Source: Bacteroides sp. (lineage in GTDB: Bacteria; Bacteroidota; Bacteroidia; Bacteroidales; Bacteroidaceae). Taken from it: a stretch of DNA of 62,409 nucleotides. Position 1 is the stretch's first letter, and each line of letters starts with the position of its first letter. Made by a program: the position numbers and the translations under genes. Shown piece after piece: positions 17,667-26,678 of this stretch. Under the pieces are notes generated by a model. That model searched no databases. It saw nothing but the letters and a program-made list of their open reading frames with translations, and was not told where the DNA came from. Where the stretch lies: positions 1 through 62,409 of the forward strand of contig NZ_JASLER010000098.1 in assembly GCF_030151085.1 (NCBI RefSeq), written 5' to 3'.

Positions 17667-19703
17667 TTAGAATTCTAACAGTTTCTTGGCTGCTTCATAT
17701 ATTTTATCGGTATTTGGTAAGATAGCACGTTCCAGTATCGTATTAAAGCCTACCGGAGTAAAGGTAGAGCCTACCCTCTCGACCGGTGCATCCAAGTAAC
17801 GGAATAAATCGGAACTGATACTGGCTGCTATTTCACCACCAAATCCACCGAAGACCTTATCTTCATGAACGACCAATGCTTTACCTGTCTTCTTTACAGA
17901 TTCGTAGATAGTTTCCCTATCTAGTGGAATCAACGAACGGATATCAATCACTTCTACACCCCAACCGGCTTCTGCCTTCAAACGTTCGGCTACACTCAAA
18001 CAGAAGTGCGTTGTATTGCCGTATGTGATGATACTAAGGTCGGAACCTTCATGACGGATACGCGCTTTCCCAAAAGGCACTTCAAAATCTTCGGGAACTA
18101 CAGTAGCCGCCTCTACCGAATTGTACAATGCTTTCGGTTCGAGGAACAAAGTAAATCCACGTGAACGCATACTTGTCCGCAATAGTCCTGCTGCATCATC
18201 AGCAAAAGACGGACAAACAATTCTTGCACCGGGTAATCCTGCCAAAGCGCCTTCTATATTTTGGGAATGATAAAGTCCACCACCGATATATCCACCCGAA
18301 GCCAGACGCAAAGTCACATTAGGAACAAACTTCCCGTTGCTACGCCAATACTCGTGCGTACACTCTACATATTGTTCTACGGCAGGCCAAAAGTAATCGG
18401 CAAACTCAGCTCCTTCTATTACCACACGGATTTTAGGGTCGAAACGGCTCATGCCATTTGCCGTACCTACAATATAATCTTCGGCTATAGGAGCACTGAA
18501 AACCCGTTTGTCTCCAAACTCCTGCTGCATGCCTTTAGTTATATTGAAAACACCCCCTTTATCTTTGTTGGCTACATCCTGCCCCCAAACAAAGGTATTC
18601 GGATTATGGCGGAACTCAGCTTTCAGGGTTTCATTGATAGCGTTTACCATAAACTTCTTTTCACCTTCGGTTTCGTTCTGTACACCGTCTTTATACTTCT
18701 TCGGTTCGTAAGGTTCGGGGAGCACATAATCGAAGATGCTCTTCGCATCAGGATCGGGAGCTGCAAGCGCTTTACGGTTAGCAGCCGATAGTTCTTTCTT
18801 GGCTTTCTCTTCAATCTCAGCCAATTCTTCTTCTGTAAGGCGTTTATAGCGCAGAAGCATACGACGGAATTTCATCAGTGGATCAGCTTCTTTTACGTAT
18901 GCCAGTTCTCCTGCATCACGATATAAAGTATGCTTATCCGAATTAGAGTGCGAACCGATACGCACGCAATTGGCTTGCACAATAACCGGATTATGGGTTT
19001 CGATAGCCCACTCACGGGCTTCAGTCATGGCATTCATAGAGTCGAATACATCCTTACCATTACAATGAATAATCTTCAGATTCTTGAAACCGGAGAAGTT
19101 ATCGGCTACTTTACGGGCGGCAGTCTGGTCTTTCTTTGGTACGGAGATGCCATAGCCATTATCCTGCCATACAAAGATGACGGGCAGGCGTTCGAGGCTG
19201 GCACCATTGATGGCTTCATAAACAAAGCCTTCGGAAACTGCCGATTCGCCATGGGAAGTAATTACGACACCTTTATGGTCATAGTAATTCATAGCACGTG
19301 CTACGCCTGCTGCATGCAGGTCGTGCGTACCCGTTGCCGAGGAGATGTTTTCGATATGCCATTCGGGTTTCGCAAAGTGATTGGACATGTGACGTCCGCC
19401 ACTACCGGGATCGGTAGCTTTGGAGATACCATTTAATATAAGTTCTTCTACAGTCATTCCGGCAGAAAGTACGGTCAGCATATCCCGGTAATAAGGAAAA
19501 AGAAAATCTTCCCCTTTGGTAAAGACTTGCCCCATGGCGAGTTGTATACCATCATGTCCTGCGTATGGAGCATGATAGGACCAACCAAGGGATTGTAATA
19601 GATAGGCAGGCGCTTTTTCATCAAGCGCACGCCCAAGGCTCATCAGATAATACCACTTTTTCAGTGTTTCAACATCAGTGGTTTTAATATCATATTTCTT
19701 CAT
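17667..19703 (-). CDS. 2-oxoacid dehydrogenase E1, alpha and beta fused
   Basis: This 678-residue protein joins the E1 alpha and beta chains that are usually separate. The alpha half (to about 330) has the thiamine-diphosphate site running from HGESAVSEG to WQDNGYGIS; the beta half (from about 350) has FAPIAEDYIVGTANG and VVHEDKVFGGFGGEIAA. It decarboxylates a 2-oxoacid, most likely a branched-chain one, and passes the acyl group to E2, 17 bp upstream. I place the start at the ATG at 19703; the frame extends to a TTG at 19712. The substrate cannot be fixed from sequence alone. Confidence 0.9.
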   Translation of the reverse strand: MKKYDIKTTDVETLKKWYYLMSLGRALDEKAPAYLLQSLGWSYHAPYAGHDGIQLAMGQVFTKGEDFLFPYYRDMLTVLSAGMTVEELILNGISKATDPGSGGRHMSNHFAKPEWHIENISSATGTHDLHAAGVARAMNYYDHKGVVITSHGESAVSEGFVYEAINGASLERLPVIFVWQDNGYGISVPKKDQTAARKVADNFSGFKNLKIIHCNGKDVFDSMNAMTEAREWAIETHNPVIVQANCVRIGSHSNSDKHTLYRDAGELAYVKEADPLMKFRRMLLRYKRLTEEELAEIEEKAKKELSAANRKALAAPDPDAKSIFDYVLPEPYEPKKYKDGVQNETEGEKKFMVNAINETLKAEFRHNPNTFVWGQDVANKDKGGVFNITKGMQQEFGDKRVFSAPIAEDYIVGTANGMSRFDPKIRVVIEGAEFADYFWPAVEQYVECTHEYWRSNGKFVPNVTLRLASGGYIGGGLYHSQNIEGALAGLPGARIVCPSFADDAAGLLRTSMRSRGFTLFLEPKALYNSVEAATVVPEDFEVPFGKARIRHEGSDLSIITYGNTTHFCLSVAERLKAEAGWGVEVIDIRSLIPLDRETIYESVKKTGKALVVHEDKVFGGFGGEIAASISSDLFRYLDAPVERVGSTFTPVGFNTILERAILPNTDKIYEAAKKLLEF

Positions 19704-19720
19704 AACGGTCAAGTTTTAAG

Positions 19721-21082
19721 TTATTCGTTCCAGTTTTCCAGATAATTCTTAATGAAATAGAGGAAGTTTCCTCCAAGAGAACCGTCCACTACACGGTGGT
19801 CATAGGATAATGATAAATACATCTTATGACGGATAGCAATCACATCTCCTTCGGGTGTCTCGATAACAGCCGGTTTCTTTTCAATAACTCCTACACCAAG
19901 AATGGCTACTTGCGGTTGATTGATAATAGGTGTACCGAACAGAGACTTGAATGTACCAAAGTTAGTAATTGTAAAGGTACCACCTGAAATATCATCACCG
20001 GTCAACTTGCCCACACGTGCCTTGGCAGCAAGAGCATCGATCGAAATGGCTAATCCACTAAGATTCAAACGGTCGGCATCATGCACAACAGGCACAATCA
20101 GATTCCCATCATTCTGAGATACCGCAATACCAACATTGATATGCTTCTTATAGAGAATATTGTAACCCTCGACCGAAACATTCACCTGCGGATAAGCAAC
20201 CAAGGCTTTCGCTGTAGCTTCAGTGATGGCAGGCATATAAGTAAGTTTCACGCCTTCGCGTTTAAAGAAGGCATCTTTGTGAGCTTCACGCCACTTCACC
20301 AATTTGGTCATATCGACTTCTACCAATGTAGTAACATGAGGAGAAGTATGCTTGGACATAACCATGTGGTCTGCTATCATTTTACGTACACGATCCATCT
20401 CTTTTACTTCCACACCTTCGGAAGAGGAAGTTACAGTAGCTGGTTTAGCAGGCTGTGGTGCAACAGACTGTGGTGCAGGCTGAGGAGCAGGTTGCGATAC
20501 GGGCTGCTGTTTGGGACTTTCAGTAGAAACAGGTTGCGAAGCAGCCTTTGGAACAGCGATACTTGCAGTTCCCTTCTGTTTTTGGGCAATGTAATGCTTT
20601 ATATCTTTTTTACTTAGACGTCCTTGATAACCGGTTCCGGGAATAGTATCAAGTTCTTGTTGCTGGATATGTGCCTCACGTGCCAGCTGAAGTACAACTG
20701 GTGAATACCATCGTTCTTCTTCTGTCTTAACGGCTTTAGCCAGAGGAAGTTCTTGTGCCGGTGTTTCAGCAGCAGGTGAAGAAGAACTTTCTTTTTTCTC
20801 CTCAGAAGAAGTTGAAAGAGGAGCTTCATCCTCATCTTCATCGTCCATATTTACAATGGCTACTACGGTACCAACCGCAACCGTATCACCTTCTTTAAAT
20901 AAAATCTCCAGGATCCTACCAGCAACCGGAGAGGGAATCTCAGCACTCACTTTAGCTGTATTTACTTCAAACAGGACATCGTCTTCCTTTATGACATCTC
21001 CTACTTTCACCGACCAGGAGATAATAGTTCCTTCGGTTATACTTTCGCCCAGTTTAGGCATCTTTATTTCAAATCTTGACAT
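19721..21082 (-). CDS. Dihydrolipoamide acyltransferase (E2)
   Basis: A 453-residue core enzyme of the 2-oxoacid dehydrogenase complex. Domains in order: a lipoyl domain with the modified lysine in NTAKVSAEIPSP (near 45), an acidic Ser/Glu linker, a peripheral-subunit-binding domain (YSPVVLQLAREAH, about 125-165), a Pro/Gln/Ala-rich hinge (180-220), and the catalytic domain ending with SYDHRVVDGSLGG (His and Asp of the active site). It lies between lplA and the E1 gene. Confidence 0.94.
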   Translation of the reverse strand: MSRFEIKMPKLGESITEGTIISWSVKVGDVIKEDDVLFEVNTAKVSAEIPSPVAGRILEILFKEGDTVAVGTVVAIVNMDDEDEDEAPLSTSSEEKKESSSSPAAETPAQELPLAKAVKTEEERWYSPVVLQLAREAHIQQQELDTIPGTGYQGRLSKKDIKHYIAQKQKGTASIAVPKAASQPVSTESPKQQPVSQPAPQPAPQSVAPQPAKPATVTSSSEGVEVKEMDRVRKMIADHMVMSKHTSPHVTTLVEVDMTKLVKWREAHKDAFFKREGVKLTYMPAITEATAKALVAYPQVNVSVEGYNILYKKHINVGIAVSQNDGNLIVPVVHDADRLNLSGLAISIDALAAKARVGKLTGDDISGGTFTITNFGTFKSLFGTPIINQPQVAILGVGVIEKKPAVIETPEGDVIAIRHKMYLSLSYDHRVVDGSLGGNFLYFIKNYLENWNE

Positions 21083-21144
21083 ATAGTTAGGTTTTAAGTT
21101 ATTCGTTTATACTTAAACAAATATTTGGATAATAAGGTTTTAAC

Positions 21145-21894
21145 TTACGTAAAAGTTAATACCGACTTATTGTATATCCATTCTTCATTGGCATATTTTT
21201 CATTCTTCAAACGTTCGATAGCTTCCACATCTTTATGAGTAAAGCGGTACGACTGATTCTCATCATTCTCCAGAAAATAATGAAGAAGCAGACGGATAAT
21301 ACGTTTAACGGTAACGGGAGTAATTAAATGTTCACTGATATTCGTTACTTCACTCCGCACAGAAGGAACAGCACGCACTGTTTGCGAACCAGGTAGTAAG
21401 TTTTCAGAATCCGAATTGCCCCTTAATGAAGCATTCAAGACTTCGAGATCCGTAGAAAAGAGTAATGTGCAATGATACATCACCCGATTCTTGTGAATGC
21501 ATTGTGCACTACCCGAAATCTTCCGACCATCAACGTAAATTCCCATTCGTTTATCCGAATAAGCAGTGACCCCCATTTGGTCGAGGAAGTCAATAGTTTG
21601 TTGCAAGTAATATTCGAAATCGGGTTGGTTTACAGTTTCAATGAAACTCAGGTTTATGTTCCCCATATCATGATAAACCGCCCCTCCACCCGAAAAACGG
21701 CGTGCTAATGAAATGCCCTTTTCCTGAAGATAATGTTCGTCCACTTCGGCCTGTACATTCTGGTGTTTCCCAATCACGACACAGGGGTCCGACTGCCAAA
21801 GCATAAAGTAATTATCCTTCTTCTGCTTCAAAAGATATTCTTCTGCTGCCAGATTCCAATAGATATCCGTGCAACGATTGTCTATGCACAACAT
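21145..21894 (-). CDS. lplA: Lipoate-protein ligase
   Basis: A 249-residue ligase of the LplA/LipB fold with the signature RRFSGGGAVYHDMGN and the lysine-containing KISGSAQ segment. It would attach lipoate to the E2 lipoyl domain coded next to it. Its ATG overlaps the lpdA stop by one base (TAATG), so the two are translationally coupled. It is shorter than E. coli LplA and appears to lack the full C-terminal accessory domain. Confidence 0.9.
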   Translation of the reverse strand: MLCIDNRCTDIYWNLAAEEYLLKQKKDNYFMLWQSDPCVVIGKHQNVQAEVDEHYLQEKGISLARRFSGGGAVYHDMGNINLSFIETVNQPDFEYYLQQTIDFLDQMGVTAYSDKRMGIYVDGRKISGSAQCIHKNRVMYHCTLLFSTDLEVLNASLRGNSDSENLLPGSQTVRAVPSVRSEVTNISEHLITPVTVKRIIRLLLHYFLENDENQSYRFTHKDVEAIERLKNEKYANEEWIYNKSVLTFT

Positions 21895-23243
21895 TACGAA
21901 AAAAGTATTTCATGGAAAATCTCACCGACCGTAGGATGCGGAAAGACACTCTTTTGGAATTCTTCCACCGTATAACCCTTTTGGATAGCAATACCTGCAA
22001 TCACAATGATTTCAGAAGCAGGATTGCCCAGTATGTGACAACCAATGATACGGTCGTCATCGTCCAGAATCATTTTACAAAGACCATTCACGGTTTCATT
22101 TTCTGCAACAAAACGGCCCGAATAGACCATAGGAAGTTTCTGCACGTGGTAGCTGATACCGGCAGCTTTCAATTCTTCTTCCGTCTTCCCCACTCCGGCA
22201 ACTTCAGGATTGGTATACACCACACCGGGAATGCAATCGTAGTTCATGCGGTCTTCCACTCCCAGGATATGGTTAATGGCGACTTCCGCTTCGCGGATAG
22301 CGGTATGAGCCAACATGGAACGTCCCGTTATATCCCCACAAGCATATACATGAGGGTGGGATGTCAACAGATGTTCATCTACTTTCACACCGTTCCGAAG
22401 CAGTTCGATATTCAGTTTATCCAATCCCACCTGCCCTAAATTTGCTTTACGCCCTACGCTAACCAGCACTTTATCAGCTTTTACAAGTGAAGACTTTCCA
22501 TCTTTCTCAATCGTTACTCCTTCTTTGCTAACCGCAGTCACTTTGGTATTCAGATTAAAATTAATACCCCGTTTCTGATATTCGGAGCGCAGCATAGCAC
22601 TGGTTTCTTTATCCATAGCACCCAATATCTCGGGCATCATTTCAATAACACTAACCTGAACACCCATGCTATTAAAGAAAGAAGCAAATTCCATACCAAT
22701 GACACCTCCGCCAATAATAACGAGAGATTCGGGTAGTACAGAACTTTCCAAAGCTTCTTTGGAAGTCCAGTAATCAATTTCAGATAGTCCCGGAATAGGT
22801 GGAATAACAGTATCGGAACCGGTACAAACCAGCAGATAAGTCACTTCGTATATTTCGCCGCCAGCAGAGATACGGAACAAACCATCCTGCTCGCCTACAA
22901 TCACAGCTTCCTGTTCCACAATAACAGCACCGTATGAGGTTACAGTCATCTTTACTCCTCCTGTGAGTTTCTTCACGATTTTATTCTTACGGTCGATAAT
23001 TTTCTTCATGTCGAAAGCAGGACCATCGGGGACAGAAATACCATATTTTGCAGCACCTTTCATGTTGTCCCACAATTTTGCAGAATACAACAGAGTCTTT
23101 GTAGGAATACACCCTTCATTCAAACACACACCGCCAATGGCTTTCTTCTCAAACAAGACGGTCTTCAAACCGCCTGCAGCCGCCCTTTCGGCAGCTGTAT
23201 ATCCGGCGGGTCCACCGCCGATAATGGCTATATCATATATCAT
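21894..23243 (-). CDS. lpdA: Dihydrolipoamide dehydrogenase (E3)
   Basis: A 449-residue FAD disulfide oxidoreductase that reoxidises the lipoyl arm of E2 with NAD+. It has the FAD fold IIGGGPAGYTAAERA, the redox-active GGVCLNEGCIPTKTLL, the NAD fold VIIGGGVIGMEFA and the C-terminal His-Glu pair region FPHPTVGE. It is the first gene of the lpdA-lplA-E2-E1-fldA set. A minus-strand TTATTTTG at 23279-23286 is a possible -7 element. Confidence 0.95.
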   Translation of the reverse strand: MIYDIAIIGGGPAGYTAAERAAAGGLKTVLFEKKAIGGVCLNEGCIPTKTLLYSAKLWDNMKGAAKYGISVPDGPAFDMKKIIDRKNKIVKKLTGGVKMTVTSYGAVIVEQEAVIVGEQDGLFRISAGGEIYEVTYLLVCTGSDTVIPPIPGLSEIDYWTSKEALESSVLPESLVIIGGGVIGMEFASFFNSMGVQVSVIEMMPEILGAMDKETSAMLRSEYQKRGINFNLNTKVTAVSKEGVTIEKDGKSSLVKADKVLVSVGRKANLGQVGLDKLNIELLRNGVKVDEHLLTSHPHVYACGDITGRSMLAHTAIREAEVAINHILGVEDRMNYDCIPGVVYTNPEVAGVGKTEEELKAAGISYHVQKLPMVYSGRFVAENETVNGLCKMILDDDDRIIGCHILGNPASEIIVIAGIAIQKGYTVEEFQKSVFPHPTVGEIFHEILFS

Positions 23244-23347
23244 AACGCTAAGGTTTTAAGTTAATTATAAGCATATAACAAAATAAGGAGTAACAGAGTT
23301 CTAACTTAGAATAAAGAAAAACATTCTCTTATTTCAAAAATTCTATT

Positions 23348-23375
23348 GCTTTATCATGAATCATCCGTATTTTTG
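23348..23375 (+). promoter_or_regulatory. Promoter of the LuxR-type regulator
   Basis: TATTTTTG at 23368-23375 is an exact -7 match, with TTG ending at 23348 about 19 bp upstream. The start codon at 23394 follows; the longer in-frame start at 23346 would precede the promoter. Confidence 0.6.
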
Positions 23376-23393
23376 CAAAAACATGTCAAGTAT

Positions 23394-24002
23394 ATGATTC
23401 CTGAAATAGCAATTATCACCTCCAATACCTTGTCTTGCCTTGGATTACAAAATCTTTTGGAAGAAATTATTCCAATGGCTACCATCCGTTCTTTTCACTC
23501 TTTTGCGGAACTGATGGATGATACTCCGGACATGTACGCCCATTATTTCATCTCTTCGCAGATTTATTTCGAGCATACCGCTTTCTTCCTTGAACGTAAA
23601 CCTAAGACGATAGTACTGACAGGCGGTGATAACCAGCCTCAACTATCAGGAGTGCTTACCTTGAATATTTATCAAGACGAAAAGAGTTTGGTGAAGACTA
23701 TCTTGCAGTTACATCAATACGGGCACAATCATGGGCATCCGGGTAAGCAAACTCCCGGCAAGCATCCCGAAACCATGCCGAACACTACCAGCGAGCACGA
23801 CCTTTCCGCCCGCGAAATAGAAGTGTTGGTTTTAGTCACCAAGGGACTTATCAATAAAGAAATAGCAGATAAACTGAATATCAGTCTGACTACCGTTATA
23901 TCACACCGAAAGAATATTACGGAGAAACTCGGCATCAAATCTGTTTCGGGACTTACCATTTATGCTGTGATGCACGGATATGTGGAGGCGGACAGGATAT
24001 AG
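23394..24002 (+). CDS. LuxR-type regulator with pseudo-receiver and His-rich linker
   Basis: A 202-residue regulator. The C-terminal DNA-binding domain (about 134-200) is clear: LSAREIEVLVLVTKGLINKE and TTVISHRKNITEKLG. The N-terminal half resembles a receiver but has serines (Ser54-Ser55) where the phosphorylated aspartate is expected, so it is probably not a phosphorelay target. Between the domains, residues 107-124 hold five histidines (HQYGHNHGH and H124), suggesting metal binding. It lies 73 bp before a TonB receptor, its likely target. Confidence 0.8.
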   Translation: MIPEIAIITSNTLSCLGLQNLLEEIIPMATIRSFHSFAELMDDTPDMYAHYFISSQIYFEHTAFFLERKPKTIVLTGGDNQPQLSGVLTLNIYQDEKSLVKTILQLHQYGHNHGHPGKQTPGKHPETMPNTTSEHDLSAREIEVLVLVTKGLINKEIADKLNISLTTVISHRKNITEKLGIKSVSGLTIYAVMHGYVEADRI

Positions 24003-24009
24003 CCTTTTT

Positions 24010-24055
24010 CCTCATAAATGAGGATTGCGTATGCTACCGATTTCCCCTTACTTTG
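24010..24055 (+). promoter_or_regulatory. Promoter and palindrome before the TonB receptor gene
   Basis: CCTCATAAATGAGG at 24010-24023 is a 14-bp palindrome just upstream of a promoter with TTG at 24025-24027 and TTACTTTG at 24048-24055 (20 bp spacing). It may be the operator of the preceding LuxR-type regulator or the stem that ends its transcript. Confidence 0.5.
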
Positions 24056-24075
24056 CAGACGAAATAAATTAACCT

Positions 24076-26454
24076 ATGAACAAATATAGAATTTTCGCTC
24101 TGGTTTTATCCTTTCTATCAACCGGAAACATCCTGGCAGAAGAAGCAGATACACTAAAAGTAGTAGATGTAGAAGAAGTACTTGTCATCGCAGCACCCAA
24201 AGAAAACAAGAAGTTGCGCGAGCAACCCGCTGCCGTAACCTTGCTCTCCCAGCAAGACATGCAAGCCACACAAGTGAACTCTATCAAAAACTTGACTTCA
24301 CTCGTTCCTAATATGTTTATCCCCGATTATGGTTCGCGGTTGACTTCAGCGGTTTATATCCGTGGTATCGGCTCACGTATCAATACTCCATCCGTAGGAT
24401 TGTATGTAGATAATATACCTTATATAGACAAGTCCGCCTTCGACTTCAATTACTCCGACGTGGAGCGTATCGACGTATTGCGTGGCCCGCAAGGCACACT
24501 GTACGGTCGCAATGCGATGGGCGGATTGATTAAGGTACACACCAAATCCCCTTTCAGCTATCAAGGCACGGATTTGCGTATGGGAGCAGGTACACACAAT
24601 GCTTATAATGCTTCAGTAACCCATTATCACCGGGTATCGGACCGCTTCGCTTTCTCTACCGGAGGTTTTTACGACTATCAAGGTGGATTCTTCCGCAATG
24701 TAGTGCGAAACAACGAAAAGGTGGACAAAGGACAATCGGCAGGCGGCCGTTTCCGTGGCATCTACCTGCCCACTGAGAATTTGAAACTGGACTTGAACAT
24801 CAGCTACGAATATAGCGATCAGGGAGGTTATCCGTACTTCTATATGGGGAAAATAAACCCCACAGAACAAAAAGAAGAATTGAAACCTTATATCGGTAAA
24901 ATCTCCAACGACGAACGGAGCAGTTATTACCGCAACCTGATGAACGCCGGACTGAATATTGAATATCAGGCACAGAACTTCACACTGAGTGCCGTCACCG
25001 GTTACCAGTTCCTACGAGACCGTATGTTCATGGATCAGGATTTTACTCCCGAGAATATTTTTAATATCGAACAGAAGCAGAAGATGAATACCATCTCCGA
25101 AGAAATTGTTCTCAAATCCAAACCCAACCGCCGCTGGCAGTGGACTACGGGAGCTTTTGGATTCTATCAATGGCTGCATACGGAAGGTCCGGTAGAATTT
25201 CATAAAGAAGGTATCAATCAGGTCATCGAAGGAAATGCGAATAATGTTTTCGACGGACTTGCCTCCAAACCGGGAGCGCCTACCATGCATTTGAGCATCA
25301 ATAATGAAAGCCTGCGAGTGAGCGGCAGCTTCGATACACCCACTCTAAGTGGCGCACTTTTCCATCAATCCACCTTCAATGATTTGTTGATAAAAGGATT
25401 GTCGGCCACCATCGGATTACGTCTAGACTATGAGAAGATACGGATGGATTATAATTCCATGTCAAGTACTACGGACTTTAACTTCTCGTTAGTCATGGCA
25501 AAGCCACCTATGAATCTCGAAAGTAAAGGACTGAAAGCTGACGCGGCATACTTGGGTAAAGAATCAACAGACTATGTTCAGCTACTGCCTAAATTTGCCT
25601 TGCAATATGAGTGGGGAAAGGGAAACAATGTATACGCCACCGCCGCCCGCGGATATCGTTCAGGAGGATACAACATACAGATGTTCTCCGACCTCATCAC
25701 AGGCGTACTAAGCAATTCGATGATGGATGCCATTGCCGCCGACCCCACATTCAGTGCAATGTCCGCCATGATAACAAAGATGAAAAACGAGGTGCCCGAT
25801 GTACAAGAAGCTACCCGTTACAAACCTGAATATACTTGGAATTACGAAATAGGCACTCACTTGACATTATGGGAAGGCCGCCTGCTAGCCGATGTCTCCG
25901 CTTTCTACATGGATACCCGTGACCAACAGATTTCCAAATTTGCCGAAAAAGGTTTGGGACGCATCACCGTGAATGCTGGAAAAAGTCATAGTTATGGAGC
26001 GGAAGCCAGTCTGCGCGCAGCACTGACCGATGCCTTGACTTTAAACGCTTGTTACGGTTATACATACGCCACTTTCAAAGATTATGCAACAAGTGATAAA
26101 AACAACTACAAGGGTAATTATGTACCTTTTGTTCCCAAGCACACAATGAACATCGGCGGACAATACGTCTTCCGTATCAATCCGGGGCACTTTCTGGACC
26201 GCATTCAGTTGAATGCCAACTACACCGCCGCCGGACGCATCTACTGGACGGAAGAAAATACAGTCAGCCAGGCATTCTACGGAACACTGAACGGACGTGT
26301 CAGCTTCCAGAAAGGCCGTGGGCAAATTGATTTCTGGGTGCGCAATGCATTGGATAAAGATTATGCAGCCTTCTACTTCGAAAGCATGGGCAACGGATTT
26401 ATGCAAAAAGGCCGTCCGGTACAAGCTGGTATAGAATTGCGTTGCAGGTTCTAA
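24076..26454 (+). CDS. TonB-dependent outer-membrane receptor
   Basis: A 792-residue receptor with signal peptide (to about residue 21), plug domain (VYIRGIGSR, SVGLYVDNIPY, VERIDVLRGPQGTLYGRNAMGG) and a C-terminal beta-barrel ending in an aromatic residue (ELRCRF). It lacks the N-terminal carboxypeptidase-regulatory domain of SusC proteins and has no SusD partner, so it is of the small-ligand (metal chelate, haem or vitamin) type rather than a glycan importer. The adjacent His-rich LuxR-type regulator points to metal-linked control, but the ligand is unknown. Confidence 0.9.
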   Translation: MNKYRIFALVLSFLSTGNILAEEADTLKVVDVEEVLVIAAPKENKKLREQPAAVTLLSQQDMQATQVNSIKNLTSLVPNMFIPDYGSRLTSAVYIRGIGSRINTPSVGLYVDNIPYIDKSAFDFNYSDVERIDVLRGPQGTLYGRNAMGGLIKVHTKSPFSYQGTDLRMGAGTHNAYNASVTHYHRVSDRFAFSTGGFYDYQGGFFRNVVRNNEKVDKGQSAGGRFRGIYLPTENLKLDLNISYEYSDQGGYPYFYMGKINPTEQKEELKPYIGKISNDERSSYYRNLMNAGLNIEYQAQNFTLSAVTGYQFLRDRMFMDQDFTPENIFNIEQKQKMNTISEEIVLKSKPNRRWQWTTGAFGFYQWLHTEGPVEFHKEGINQVIEGNANNVFDGLASKPGAPTMHLSINNESLRVSGSFDTPTLSGALFHQSTFNDLLIKGLSATIGLRLDYEKIRMDYNSMSSTTDFNFSLVMAKPPMNLESKGLKADAAYLGKESTDYVQLLPKFALQYEWGKGNNVYATAARGYRSGGYNIQMFSDLITGVLSNSMMDAIAADPTFSAMSAMITKMKNEVPDVQEATRYKPEYTWNYEIGTHLTLWEGRLLADVSAFYMDTRDQQISKFAEKGLGRITVNAGKSHSYGAEASLRAALTDALTLNACYGYTYATFKDYATSDKNNYKGNYVPFVPKHTMNIGGQYVFRINPGHFLDRIQLNANYTAAGRIYWTEENTVSQAFYGTLNGRVSFQKGRGQIDFWVRNALDKDYAAFYFESMGNGFMQKGRPVQAGIELRCRF

Positions 26455-26499
26455 GAAAAATTATACTATTATCTTACCATTCATTCCAATAGCTGAAAA

Positions 26500-26587
26500 G
26501 AACGGCACCGAGCAACAAGGGGTTCCTCGGTGTCGAAGGTAGGGTTCCCCGGTGTCGAACGACTCGTTCCTCGGTGCCGAACAAAGC
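26500..26587. repeat. Four 22-bp tandem units, one inverted (locus B)
   Basis: Units at 26500-26521, 26522-26543, 26544-26565 and 26566-26587 keep a 22-bp period. Units 2-4 read GTTC-N9-GAAC (unit 2 ends GAAG) plus five changing bases; centres are CTCGGTGTC, CCCGGTGTC and CTCGGTGCC. The first unit carries the reverse complement of the last centre (GGCACCGAG). The array lies between convergent genes; the rest of 26455-26678 shows nothing else I can name. Confidence 0.8.
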
Positions 26588-26678
26588 CCCCGTTCAGATT
26601 GCCTTGTAGCGAGGATAAAAGTAATGATACTTTAGATTATAATTTGTAATGAAATGAGTAATGTATTGCACTAAAACA

